From Bacillota bacterium (GTDB taxonomy: Bacteria; Bacillota; Clostridia; Lachnospirales; Bianqueaceae), in the NCBI GenBank assembly GCA_017441925.1, contig JAFRUE010000007.1:310001-374000 (forward strand): 64,000 bases of DNA. The letters are read 5' to 3'. This document shows, in pieces, positions 25,525 through 33,758 of the stretch (position 1 is its first letter; every line of letters begins with the position of its first letter). Made by a program: the position numbers and the translations under genes. The notes under the pieces were generated by a model that saw nothing but the letters and a program-made list of their open reading frames with translations, was not told the origin of the DNA and did no database searches.

Positions 25525-27606
25525 TCAGGCTTCGTTCTCCTTAGCTCTCTCTTCGATGATCTTCTTCTGAACATCGAACGGTACCTGCTCGTAACGGGCG
25601 AAGGACATTGTGAACTCTCCGCGGGCCTGCGTCATGGATCGAAGGTCTGTCGCATAAGAGAACATCTCAGCGGTTGGAACGTCCGCAATGATGACCTGCT
25701 TCTTGCCAAGAGGCTCCATGCCCAGTACACGGCCGCGGCGGGTGTTCAGATCGCCCATAACGGCGCCTGTGTAGTCATTCGGAACCGTGACTTTAACGGA
25801 AGAAATAGGCTCCAGAATGATAGGATCGCACTTCGGAATACCTTCCTTGAACGCGATGGAGGTAGCCAGCTTGAATGCCATTTCAGAAGAGTCTACCGGA
25901 TGATAGGAACCGTCGACCAGCGTCGCTTTGACACCGACCATGGGATATCCTGCCAGTACACCGCTCTGAACACATTCCTGAATGCCCTTCTCAACTGCCG
26001 GGAAGTAGTTCTTCGGGACGGATCCGCCGAAGATCTGCTCCTCGAATACATAAGGTGTATCTTCACCGGAGGGTGAAAAGATGATATGAACGTCACCGTA
26101 CTGTCCGTGTCCGCCGGACTGCTTCTTATGCTTACCCTGAACGCGGTAGGTGCCTCTGATGGTCTCACGGTAAGCTACACGGGGCTTGACCAGCTCAACG
26201 TCCAGCTTGAACTTATTCTTGAGCTTGCTGACAACAACGTCCAGATGCTGATCGCCGATACCGAAGAGCTGCTGCTGCTTGGTCTCTGCATCGTTAACGG
26301 TGCGGAGCGTAGGATCTTCCTCAACAAGACGGTTAAGGCTGGAAGAGATCTTGTCTTCATCGCCCTTCGCCTTGGGAACAACAGCCATGCAAAGCAGTGA
26401 CTCGGGGAAGGTGATCGCCGGATACTTGATAACGGTATCCTTGCTGCAGAGCGTATCGCAGGTCGCGGCGGAAGCAAGCTTCGTTACGACGCCGATATCA
26501 TTGGTGTGCAGCTCGGGAACCTCGATCTGCTCTTTGCCGCGTACTACATAGATGTGGTTGAAACGCTCGTCCGCATCCTTGCCTACGTTGGCAAGAGTAT
26601 CACCGGCCTTAAGAATACCGGATTTGACCTTGAAATATGTAACCTTTCCAAAGAAAGGATCAACGACTGTCTTGAAGACGAACAGAGAAGTCGGCGCGTC
26701 ATCGGAAGCAGAGATCTCAACCTTGTTGCCGGCCAGATCAAGGCCCTCGTTGACAGGATTGCGCTTGGAAGCGGTCGGGAAATAATGGCTGATGGAATCC
26801 AGCAGAACGCTGATACCGGTCCCGTTAGCGGCAACACCGCACATGACGGGAACGATCGTGCCCTGCTCGATACCTGTCTGCAGAGCGTTCAGAATCTCTT
26901 CTTCGGTGAAATCCTCGCCCATGGTATCGAAATAGCGAAGCATCAGCTCTTCATCAGCCTCGGCAACGACCTCAAGGATCGTCTCACGGACGCTCTCGAC
27001 CTCAGAAGACATGTCGCCGGGGATGTCGCAGTCAACGACCTTGTTGTTGTCAAAACGGCGGCCCTGCATCTTAACGATATCTACAAAGCCCACAAATTTG
27101 CCGCCTTCACGGATCGGGACCTGGAAAGGAGCGATGTGGGAACCGAACTTCTCTTTCAGTGAGTCCAGAACGTTCTCCATGTTGGCCTCGGGATCATCCA
27201 TGCCGTTAACAAAGATGAATCTCGGTGTCTGGTGCTGCTCCAGCAGATCCCATGCCTGCTCGGTGCCGACCTGGGTGCCGGACTTACCGGAAACAACGAT
27301 GATGCCAGCGTCCGCAACAGCTACAGCCTCGCGGGACTCGCCGACAAAATCAAAATATCCGGGCGTGTCAAGGATATTGTACTTATATCCGTTCCACTCT
27401 ACAGGAATTACAGAAGAACTGATGGAAAAACCACGCTTGATCTCCTCAGGATCATAATCGCTGATCGTATTGCCATCTGTAACCTTGCCGAAACGTTTAG
27501 AGACCCCACTTGCAAAAGCCATAGCTTCCGCAACCGTGGTCTTGCCGACCCCTCCGTGGCCAAGCAACACGACGTTGCGAATCTTGTCAGATCCATAGAC
27601 ATTCAT
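25525..27606 (-). CDS. Elongation factor G-like translational GTPase (EF-G paralogue)
   Basis: The 693 residues have the full EF-G domain order: GTPase domain, domain II, III, IV (with GHGQYGDVHIIFSP) and V (RRGRVLGMEPLGKKQVI). The P-loop GHGGVGKT (16-23) is intact. G3 reads DTPGYFDF (80-87), with Tyr in place of the catalytic His of DTPGHVDF. G4 reads NGMD (134-137) in place of NKMD. These changes mark the EF-G-like subgroup rather than housekeeping EF-G. The role is not known; a ribosome-associated stress or recycling function is possible. It has a GGAGGG site and about 136 bases of upstream gap with no clear promoter. Confidence 0.9.
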   Translation of the reverse strand: MNVYGSDKIRNVVLLGHGGVGKTTVAEAMAFASGVSKRFGKVTDGNTISDYDPEEIKRGFSISSSVIPVEWNGYKYNILDTPGYFDFVGESREAVAVADAGIIVVSGKSGTQVGTEQAWDLLEQHQTPRFIFVNGMDDPEANMENVLDSLKEKFGSHIAPFQVPIREGGKFVGFVDIVKMQGRRFDNNKVVDCDIPGDMSSEVESVRETILEVVAEADEELMLRYFDTMGEDFTEEEILNALQTGIEQGTIVPVMCGVAANGTGISVLLDSISHYFPTASKRNPVNEGLDLAGNKVEISASDDAPTSLFVFKTVVDPFFGKVTYFKVKSGILKAGDTLANVGKDADERFNHIYVVRGKEQIEVPELHTNDIGVVTKLASAATCDTLCSKDTVIKYPAITFPESLLCMAVVPKAKGDEDKISSSLNRLVEEDPTLRTVNDAETKQQQLFGIGDQHLDVVVSKLKNKFKLDVELVKPRVAYRETIRGTYRVQGKHKKQSGGHGQYGDVHIIFSPSGEDTPYVFEEQIFGGSVPKNYFPAVEKGIQECVQSGVLAGYPMVGVKATLVDGSYHPVDSSEMAFKLATSIAFKEGIPKCDPIILEPISSVKVTVPNDYTGAVMGDLNTRRGRVLGMEPLGKKQVIIADVPTAEMFSYATDLRSMTQARGEFTMSFARYEQVPFDVQKKIIEERAKENEA

Positions 27607-27742
27607 AACCGTTACCCTCCAGTTTATAAATTGATATCACTCTAATTTGCCGCAAAGGACAAAATAAACCTTATCCTTTCTATTCGACGCCTGATATGGA
27701 TTTCCTTTTCACTTTCCGAAAAATTTTAAAGAATCTGTAATT

Positions 27743-28825
27743 TTACTGTTCTGTGCTTTCGGACATTTCCAGCAGTTTTTTGGTCTGCTCGTCAGAAATC
27801 AGCAGATCGATCAAAGGGTCCATATTCCCGTCAAGAAAATCATCCATCTGATAGACGGTATATCCGATCCGGTGATCTGTCACGCGGGACTGCAGATAGT
27901 TGTAGGTACGGATCTTTTCGCTGCGGTCTCCGCTTCCCACCTGGCTGCGCCTGTCTGCCGTGACAGCTGAACGGATCTTCTCCTGCTCCGCGGCGTACAG
28001 GCGCGAACGCAGCTCTTTAAGGGCTTTTTCCTTATTCATCAGCTGGGACTTCTCATCCTGGCACGTTACCACGATTCCTGTCGGAATGTGCACGATACGG
28101 ACGGCGGAATCTGTTTTGTTTACATACTGTCCGCCGTTGCCGGACGCGCGGTAAACATCGATCCGCAGGTCCTCTGGGCGGATCTCTATATTGGCATCGT
28201 CAATTTCCGGCAGTACAGCGACTGTTGCCGCTGAAGTATGGATACGTCCCCCGGATTCCGTTACAGGAACGCGGCGGACGCGGTGAACACCGCTTTCATA
28301 CTTGAAACGCGAATATGCACCGTTTCCCGTGACCTGAAATGTGATCTCTTTAATACCGCCGATATCGTTTTCGCTGGCGTCCATGACCGAAACACGGTAT
28401 TTGCGGCGCTCTGCATAGCGGGTATACATTCTGAACAGAACAGCGGCGAAAAGCCCGGCCTCATCTCCGCCGACGCCGCTGCGGATCTCGATGAACACAT
28501 TGCGGCTGTCATTCGGATCTTTAGGAAGAAGCAGGATCTTAAGCTGATTCTCCGCTTCCTGCACATGGCGGCGGGCGAGCGGCAGCTCTTCCTTGGCCAT
28601 CTCGCGGATCTCTGGGTCTTTCTCCGTTTCTACAAGCTCTGCGCTCTCCTGCTCTGCCTTCAAAGCGGCAAGATACTCTTCATAGGCCGCGATAACAGGA
28701 TCCAGGCTGTTTTTTTCCTGCGAAAGCTTACGGTACAGCTCATGGTCCTGCATCAGGACAGGGTCGTTCAAGCTGCGTTCCAGCTCCTCATAACGGTCCC
28801 TGACTTTGGGCATTTGTTCAAACAT
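27743..28825 (-). CDS. prfA: Peptide chain release factor 1
   Basis: RF1 reads UAA and UAG and triggers peptide release. The 360 residues include the anticodon-like tripeptide PVT (187-189) in RRVPVTESGGRIHT and the catalytic GGQ (231-233). The residues around GGQ read GNGGQYVNKTDSAVR, where most RF1 proteins have GAGGQHVNKT; the GGQ itself is intact. It follows prmC, which methylates the GGQ glutamine, by 18 bases. Confidence 0.96.
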   Translation of the reverse strand: MFEQMPKVRDRYEELERSLNDPVLMQDHELYRKLSQEKNSLDPVIAAYEEYLAALKAEQESAELVETEKDPEIREMAKEELPLARRHVQEAENQLKILLLPKDPNDSRNVFIEIRSGVGGDEAGLFAAVLFRMYTRYAERRKYRVSVMDASENDIGGIKEITFQVTGNGAYSRFKYESGVHRVRRVPVTESGGRIHTSAATVAVLPEIDDANIEIRPEDLRIDVYRASGNGGQYVNKTDSAVRIVHIPTGIVVTCQDEKSQLMNKEKALKELRSRLYAAEQEKIRSAVTADRRSQVGSGDRSEKIRTYNYLQSRVTDHRIGYTVYQMDDFLDGNMDPLIDLLISDEQTKKLLEMSESTEQ

Positions 28826-28843
28826 ACAGACAGCTCCTTTGTG

Positions 28844-29701
28844 TTAAGGACAGACGGCGGTCACGACGCGGTCAAGGCCGGATAGATCTTTGATGACCTG
28901 TATGCCGGTGAAACCTTTACTCTGCAGAATCGTACTGACGGATCTTCCCTGCTCTGCGCCGATCTCAAGATAGAGCGGAGATCCGGATGTAAGATGGTCA
29001 GGACACTCTTCGGCAAGGCGTCGGTAGAAATACAATCCGTCGCTGCCTCCATCTAGCGCGATACGAGGTTCGTGATCCCGTACCTGGGGCTCCAGTCCGG
29101 CAATTTCACCGCTTGGGATATAAGGCGGATTACAGACGATAAAATCATAGACTTTCCCGGCAGGAACAGCTTCAAAGAAGTCTCCCTGCAGCCAGACCGG
29201 CTTTGTGCCCGGGAGGAGCAAGTCGCCGTTCCTTCTGGCAATACTGAGCGCGCGCGGCGACAGATCCGCCGCATCCATCATCAGACGGCAGCGGGCCAGA
29301 GCCATCAGTGTTACAGCGATGCAGCCGCTGCCCGTACACAGGTCCAGACCTTGGACTTCTCCTGAAGCCGGCAGTCTGTGCAGGATCGTATCGACCAGGA
29401 TCTCTGTATCCATGCGGGGCACCAGAACGTCTTCGCTCACGATGAAAGACAGTCCCATGAAATCCTGACGGGACAGGATCTGCTGGACCGAACGGCCGGA
29501 TTCCCGCTGCCAGAGATATGCCTTAAAACGCAAGGTGCCTTCCTGCGGCGCCGGTTCATGTTCTGTCAGCAGATAGCGGGCAGGGTCGATCCGAAAAGCG
29601 TTGTCAAACAGTACACGTGCATCCGCCTCGGGCTCTTCAGCTCCGGATTTGCGGAGACGGTCTATCCCCTCATATAAAACGTCCCTGTAGGAACGGCTCA
29701 T
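28844..29701 (-). CDS. prmC: Release factor glutamine methyltransferase PrmC
   Basis: PrmC N5-methylates the Gln of the GGQ motif in release factors. The 285-residue frame starts at the ATG at 29701, overlapping the DUF1385 stop by four bases (ATGA) behind GGAGGAG. It has an N-terminal helical substrate-binding domain (1-85), SAM motif LDLCTGSGCIAV (119-130) and catalytic NPPY (191-194). LVPRMDTE (93-100) has Met where LIPRPDTE is usual. The frame is open upstream, but that part lies in the neighbouring gene. Confidence 0.95.
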   Translation of the reverse strand: MSRSYRDVLYEGIDRLRKSGAEEPEADARVLFDNAFRIDPARYLLTEHEPAPQEGTLRFKAYLWQRESGRSVQQILSRQDFMGLSFIVSEDVLVPRMDTEILVDTILHRLPASGEVQGLDLCTGSGCIAVTLMALARCRLMMDAADLSPRALSIARRNGDLLLPGTKPVWLQGDFFEAVPAGKVYDFIVCNPPYIPSGEIAGLEPQVRDHEPRIALDGGSDGLYFYRRLAEECPDHLTSGSPLYLEIGAEQGRSVSTILQSKGFTGIQVIKDLSGLDRVVTAVCP

Positions 29702-30714
29702 TTCTCCTCCGCTCCTTCGCTGCAATTCAGAGTGATGCTTTCCTGCACTCTGTCCCAGTCCGGACGGAGCTCCTCCGGCAGACGGCCTTCCGCGTCCAGA
29801 ACAGCAAGTGTCGAAGCGATGGCCGTCTCGATCTCTGCTTCTTCGGGCTCTCTGGTCGTCAGCTTCTGAAGCTGCAGACCCGGCCATACAAGAGCGTTAA
29901 GGATCGGCGTATGGTATTTATTGCTTGCCATCAGGATCTCATAGGAGATTCCGGAGACAAGCGGCAGCAGGAGGATGCGGAAAAGCACTTTAAGCAATGG
30001 ATTGCTGACGTAGATCACAGCAAAGAGAAGAATGCTGACCGTCATGACCAGGAAGATAAAGCTTGTGCCGCATCTACGGTTCAGACGTGTATAGGGTTTG
30101 ACATTCTCCGGGGTGAGAGACTTGCCGTCTTCCAGACAGTTGATGGTCTTGTGCTCTGCTCCGTGATACTCAAAGAGTCGGCGGATATCCTTCATCCTGG
30201 AAATGGCAAGGATATATCCGATAAAGATCGAGACGCGCACAATGCCTTCGAGCAGTGAAAGAAGCAGGCGGCTGTGTATCCAGCGGGAGAGCCAGCCGGA
30301 GACAAGAGTCGGAATGAGAATGAAGAGTCCAAGCGCCAGGACGATTCCGAGCAGCATCGAGATGATAGTAACGATGGAGTCACCATAACGGCTCCACAGA
30401 CGTCCGGCGGCGGATGTGGGAACTTTCTTCTTGTCGGCCGGTTCTTCCTCGAAGAAGGACGCGGAGAAATTAAGTGTACGGATCCCGATGACAAATGACT
30501 CAAAGAAACGGACCGCGCCGCGCAGGATCGGAAGATTCAGGATCTTATATTTATCGGTAACAGACGGACTGTCGAAAAGCTGTGTCAGGATGGTCCCGTC
30601 TGTACGGCGGACTGAAACCGCATAACGGTTCTTGCCTTTCATCATGACGCCTTCCATGACGGCTTGCCCGCCGACTCGGAGCAGACGGCATTGATCTCTA
30701 TATGAATCTGGCAT
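29698..30714 (-). CDS. DUF1385 (YqhQ-like) membrane protein
   Basis: The 338 residues have the family N-terminus (VGGQAVMEGVMMKG), the central RRLFEYHGAEHKTINCLE and several hydrophobic helices (about 100-135, 140-175, 215-245). Family function is unknown; it sits beside prmC and prfA in many Clostridia, as here. The start at 30714 is set by AAGGAG six bases upstream. A longer in-frame reading would run into the tandem repeat array and is rejected. No good promoter is visible in the 25 bases before the array, so the transcript may start within or beyond it. Confidence 0.88.
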   Translation of the reverse strand: MPDSYRDQCRLLRVGGQAVMEGVMMKGKNRYAVSVRRTDGTILTQLFDSPSVTDKYKILNLPILRGAVRFFESFVIGIRTLNFSASFFEEEPADKKKVPTSAAGRLWSRYGDSIVTIISMLLGIVLALGLFILIPTLVSGWLSRWIHSRLLLSLLEGIVRVSIFIGYILAISRMKDIRRLFEYHGAEHKTINCLEDGKSLTPENVKPYTRLNRRCGTSFIFLVMTVSILLFAVIYVSNPLLKVLFRILLLPLVSGISYEILMASNKYHTPILNALVWPGLQLQKLTTREPEEAEIETAIASTLAVLDAEGRLPEELRPDWDRVQESITLNCSEGAEEK

Positions 30715-30739
30715 TGTTGGCTCCTTAGTTATAATATAG

Positions 30740-30914
30740 ATGACACACGCAGCACGCATGCTGCGCATGCTATGTGCTGCTGAAGTCCTGTGCCGAAGGT
30801 TGAAATGACACACGCAGCACGCATGCTGCGCATGCTATGTGCTGCTGAAGTCCTGTGCCGAAGGTTGAAATGACACACGCAGCACGCATGCTGCGCATGC
30901 TATGTGCTGCTGAA
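30740..30914. repeat. 65-base tandem repeat, 2 full copies plus a 45-base third
   Basis: Units start at 30740, 30805 and 30870. The first two are identical over 65 bases as far as I can read; the third matches for 45 bases (to 30914) and then diverges into the hairpin element. Each unit opens with ATGACACA and contains a hairpin (GCAGCAC, GCATGC, loop TGC, GCATGC, TAT bulge, GTGCTGC). A 24-base joining segment follows units one and two. There are no variable spacers, so this is not a CRISPR array. It lies directly upstream of the DUF1385 gene. Confidence 0.95.
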
Positions 30915-31051
30915 ACACTCATAACTCCCGCGGTTTTGTGCTGTTCAGCTCAAAACCGCTTCGTTATTCGTGTTTGGCGGCGCAAGAGCACTCCAATGTC
31001 CTTGCATGCAAGCATGCACGTCCATTGTCGCGCTTTTGCGCCTTGTGTCAT
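30870..31051. other. Compact four-way-junction-like inverted-repeat element, identity unknown
   Basis: Terminal arms ATGACACA (30870-30877) and TGTGTCAT (31044-31051) pair over 8 bp. Between them lie three hairpins separated by linkers of 1, 2, 3 and 1 bases. Hairpin 30879-30910 has 7+6 bp and a 3-base loop. Hairpin 30913-30975 has helices of 6, 5, 9 and 3 bp with loop GTTC. Hairpin 30979-31042 has GGCGCAAGAGC paired with GCTTTTGCGCC (one G-T), then CAATG/CATTG, then TGCATGC/GCATGCA. No reading frame fits it. It could be a structured RNA, a leader of the DUF1385 operon, or a small palindromic mobile element. Confidence 0.8.
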
Positions 31052-31087
31052 AAAAAGAACCGGCGGAGGTGGTATCTCTGCCGGTTC
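31052..31087 (-). terminator. Rho-independent terminator of rpmE
   Basis: Minus strand: GAACCGGC (31087-31080) pairs with GCCGGTTC (31064-31057), followed by TTTTT. The T run touches the terminal arm of the neighbouring hairpin element. Confidence 0.85.
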
Positions 31088-31114
31088 ATAATCCCGAGCG
31101 TTAGATACTCCGGA

Positions 31115-31318
31115 TCACTTGTTGATGCCGTATTTACGGTTGAACTTCTCAATACGTCCGCGTGCCGCGACAGCTTTCTGCGTTCCGGTATAGAACGGAT
31201 GGCACTTGGAGCATACTTCTACACTGATCTCTTTGGCTGTGGAACCGACGGTAAAGGTGTTGCCGCAGTTGCAGCGTACGGTTGCCTGGTAGAATTTGGG
31301 CTGAATGCTCTCCTGCAT
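31115..31318 (-). CDS. rpmE: 50S ribosomal protein L31
   Basis: The 67 residues begin MQESIQPKFYQATVRC and have the zinc-type Cys set (CNCG and CSKCHPFYTG), so this is the Cys-containing L31 form that also stores zinc. The start at 31318 fits the family; the frame is open for 19 codons upstream, but those residues are not L31. GAGG lies about 11 bases upstream. It has its own promoter and terminator and is the first gene of the conserved rpmE - DUF1385 - prmC - prfA order. Confidence 0.97.
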   Translation of the reverse strand: MQESIQPKFYQATVRCNCGNTFTVGSTAKEISVEVCSKCHPFYTGTQKAVAARGRIEKFNRKYGINK

Positions 31319-31393
31319 ATCTTGGGACCTCTTTCTTATGGGATTCATGGACATTAATTTCCGACTAATGGCCACGTGTGTACAACAAAAAAC

Positions 31394-31422
31394 AGTATAT
31401 CACAGCTTTTCGGGAAATGCAA
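31394..31422 (-). promoter_or_regulatory. Sigma-A promoter of rpmE
   Basis: Minus strand: -35 TTGCAT (31422-31417), a 17-base spacer, extended TGA, and -10 TATACT (31399-31394). The leader is about 70 bases long. Confidence 0.85.
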
Positions 31423-31433
31423 GGACTTTTTTA

Positions 31434-32462
31434 TTATCTTTGCACGCGTCCGGAACCGTCTCCGCCCATGAGAGCCTCGACCTCGGCCTTGGTGACCAGG
31501 TTGAAATCGCCTTCGATCGTGTGCTTCAGGCAGGAAGCCGCTACAGCGAACTCCAGAGCCTTCTGATTATCGGCTCCTGTCATGAACGAATAGATCAGTC
31601 CGCCGCCGAAGCTGTCGCCGCCGCCTACGCGGTCAACGATCGTCATCGTGTACTTTCTGGACTTATAGAATTCATCCTTCTGGGCATCATAAAGCATGCC
31701 GCTCCAGTTATTGACGCTGGCGGAGATGCTCTCACGCAGTGTGATCGCGATCTTCTCGCATCCGAAGCGCGCCGCCAGCTGACGGGCAACGCCTTTATAA
31801 CCTTCATCGGAGAGCTGGCCGCCGGTGATGCTGGTGTCGGCTGCCTTGATGCCGAATACTTTCTCGGCGTCCTCTTCGTTGGCAATCATAACGTCAACAT
31901 ACTTGCAGAGTTCGCCCATCACCTGACCGGCTTTCTCACTGGTCCACAGCTTCTTGCGGAAGTTCAGATCGCAGCTGATCTTAACGCCAAGCTCTTTTGC
32001 CTTCTTGCAGGCTTCGAGCGTAATCGCAGCGACACCGTCGGACAGAGCGGGCGTAATGCCGGTGAAATGGAACCATTCCGCGCCTTCAAAGATCTTCTCC
32101 CAGTCGAAATCCTCTGCTGCAGCAGTCGCGATCGAGGAATTCGCACGGTCGTAAACGACGTTGGAGGGACGCTGAGAAGCGCCTTTCTCAGAGAAATAAA
32201 TGCCGAGACGGTCGCCGCCGCGCGCGATGAAATCCGTATGAACGTTGTGCTTGCGCAGCGTTGCGGCGCAGGCGTCTCCCAGAGGATTCTTCGGAAGTCT
32301 GGTCACATAGTAGGCATCCAGACCGTAATTCGCGAGGGAAACCGCCACGTTGGCCTCTCCTCCGCCGTATTCGAGCTCAAGGCTCTCAGCCTGAATGAAA
32401 CGCTGGTAACGGGGCGTCTGAAGACGCATCATGATTTCTCCGAACGTAATAACTTTAGCCAT
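31434..32462 (-). CDS. kdgK: 2-dehydro-3-deoxygluconokinase (PfkB family)
   Basis: This enzyme phosphorylates 2-keto-3-deoxygluconate to KDPG in hexuronate breakdown, downstream of uxaC chemistry. The 342 residues show the PfkB sugar-binding N-terminus (ITFGEIMMRLQTP, YGGGEANVAVSLANYG) and the C-terminal catalytic motif DRVGGGDSFGGGLIY, with Asp as base. The DRVGGGD form fits KDG kinases rather than ribokinase or fructokinase. No eda (KDPG aldolase) gene is adjacent. It lies 42 bases after the unknown acidic protein and may be the last gene of the glycogen transcript. Confidence 0.9.
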   Translation of the reverse strand: MAKVITFGEIMMRLQTPRYQRFIQAESLELEYGGGEANVAVSLANYGLDAYYVTRLPKNPLGDACAATLRKHNVHTDFIARGGDRLGIYFSEKGASQRPSNVVYDRANSSIATAAAEDFDWEKIFEGAEWFHFTGITPALSDGVAAITLEACKKAKELGVKISCDLNFRKKLWTSEKAGQVMGELCKYVDVMIANEEDAEKVFGIKAADTSITGGQLSDEGYKGVARQLAARFGCEKIAITLRESISASVNNWSGMLYDAQKDEFYKSRKYTMTIVDRVGGGDSFGGGLIYSFMTGADNQKALEFAVAASCLKHTIEGDFNLVTKAEVEALMGGDGSGRVQR

Positions 32463-32504
32463 TTTCTTATTCCTTCCCTATTATTTTATTTATGAAATGA
32501 TGAG

Positions 32505-33734
32505 TTACAGAAGATCAGGATCCTGATCGTCCGGCTGAGTCTGCTGTCGGTCCAGACGGTCCTGCATTTCTTTGCCGATCTCCATGGCGTCCGCGGCAGA
32601 CATGTCCGCGAAATCGTCAAGGATCATATCGGTCAGATCGAACAGATAGTCTCTGAATTCCAGACTGTCCTGCCAATAGGATACCGGATCGGTCAGATGT
32701 TCCTTGTCGATACCGTGCTGGTCAGCAAGGTTCTTAAGAAGCGAGGGTTGACTGTCATTCAGCCGGTTGAGTGTTATGGAAAGCGTCGTCAGGACCCATT
32801 CATATACGGTACTGTTGAAAACTTCACCATATACGGTCCAGTGCGCTTCACCGGAATCAGCGCCGTTTTCATCCTCTGCGGGGAATTCACGGGAACCGGT
32901 GTATTCTTCCCAGATATCCCCGACGTAGTCAAAGATCTGATCGCGCAGATCCCCATCCTCCTGGAGGTAATCAGGCTCCTTCTCGTCCTCGGCCAGCTGA
33001 AAAGCCTCCAGATCGCTGCTGCCGGGTTCAAGAAGTGAAGGATCGATCTCTGAATCGTCCTCGTCATCCGGATCGAATTCATCGTTCTCTTCGCTGACAG
33101 GTTCATAGTGCCTGCCGAACTGTACGCCGCGGTAAAAAGCCGTGCACAGTACGGAATGGATCCACTGCAGATCCATATCGGACTGGAACTCACGGACCAG
33201 ATCATCGTCATCCATAAGAATTCCGCGCTTATTGCGTTCTTCTTTCCAGATCTGCGCTCCCTGGGCAAACGCTTTGGCAGGAGCCAGTGAATAGATCCGT
33301 TTCCTGAGAGAATCCTTATAGCGGTCCAGACGGCGGAAATCCGCGATAAAATAGAGCTCTACTTCATCTTCGGTCAGCTTGTGGGGCGTGAGCAAGGGAT
33401 TTTCCTCGATCATCTGTCTCATCAGCATCTGCCCGCCTGCGCCTTCTGTGTAGAACTGTTTGACGGAATCCTCTGCAGCGTCGAACACGTTGTCAAGCTC
33501 CTGGTCGATGATATCCGCGAAATCCGCTAGGAACTGTGCTTCGTCGTCCGCTTCCAGAGAATCCGCCTGCCGCATCATCTGTTCAAAAGACGGATACTTG
33601 CGGATCCTCGCCAGAAAGTCCGGATACAGATGCGTTCTGGCCGTGACCATCGAATAGACGGCAAAAGCGATATCCGCGAGTACTTCGTTCGCGTTGATAT
33701 CGCTCGTAAGCCTGTTATAAATAGACGGATGCAT
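32505..33734 (-). CDS. Unknown acidic protein downstream of glgP
   Basis: I do not recognise this 409-residue protein. It is soluble, rich in Asp/Glu and predicted mostly helical, with an especially acidic run at residues 214-231 that probably links two helical regions (about 1-210 and 250-400). There is no signal peptide, membrane segment, Cys cluster or obvious catalytic motif. AAAGG lies six bases before the ATG. It starts 24 bases after glgP and ends 42 before kdgK, so it is probably expressed with the glycogen genes. A regulator or scaffold for glycogen enzymes is one guess, without direct support. Confidence 0.8.
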   Translation of the reverse strand: MHPSIYNRLTSDINANEVLADIAFAVYSMVTARTHLYPDFLARIRKYPSFEQMMRQADSLEADDEAQFLADFADIIDQELDNVFDAAEDSVKQFYTEGAGGQMLMRQMIEENPLLTPHKLTEDEVELYFIADFRRLDRYKDSLRKRIYSLAPAKAFAQGAQIWKEERNKRGILMDDDDLVREFQSDMDLQWIHSVLCTAFYRGVQFGRHYEPVSEENDEFDPDDEDDSEIDPSLLEPGSSDLEAFQLAEDEKEPDYLQEDGDLRDQIFDYVGDIWEEYTGSREFPAEDENGADSGEAHWTVYGEVFNSTVYEWVLTTLSITLNRLNDSQPSLLKNLADQHGIDKEHLTDPVSYWQDSLEFRDYLFDLTDMILDDFADMSAADAMEIGKEMQDRLDRQQTQPDDQDPDLL

Positions 33735-33758
33735 GGAATGCCTTTCTGTCAGTGTGAA

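Noticed and set aside
27607-27742. Promoter for the EF-G-like gene (TTGTCC ... TGATAT)
   Set aside because: The -10 match is poor and nothing else supports it; I see no clear signal in this 136-base gap.
30715-30813. N-terminal extension of the DUF1385 protein into the repeat array
   Set aside because: The added residues are low-complexity repeat translation; AAGGAG fixes the start at 30714.
30740-30914. CRISPR array
   Set aside because: Units are identical along their full 65 bases with no variable spacers, and there are no cas genes.
30870-31051. Insertion sequence remnant with target-site duplication
   Set aside because: No transposase fragment and no clear direct repeat flank the element; a non-coding palindromic element is not excluded, but an IS is not supported.
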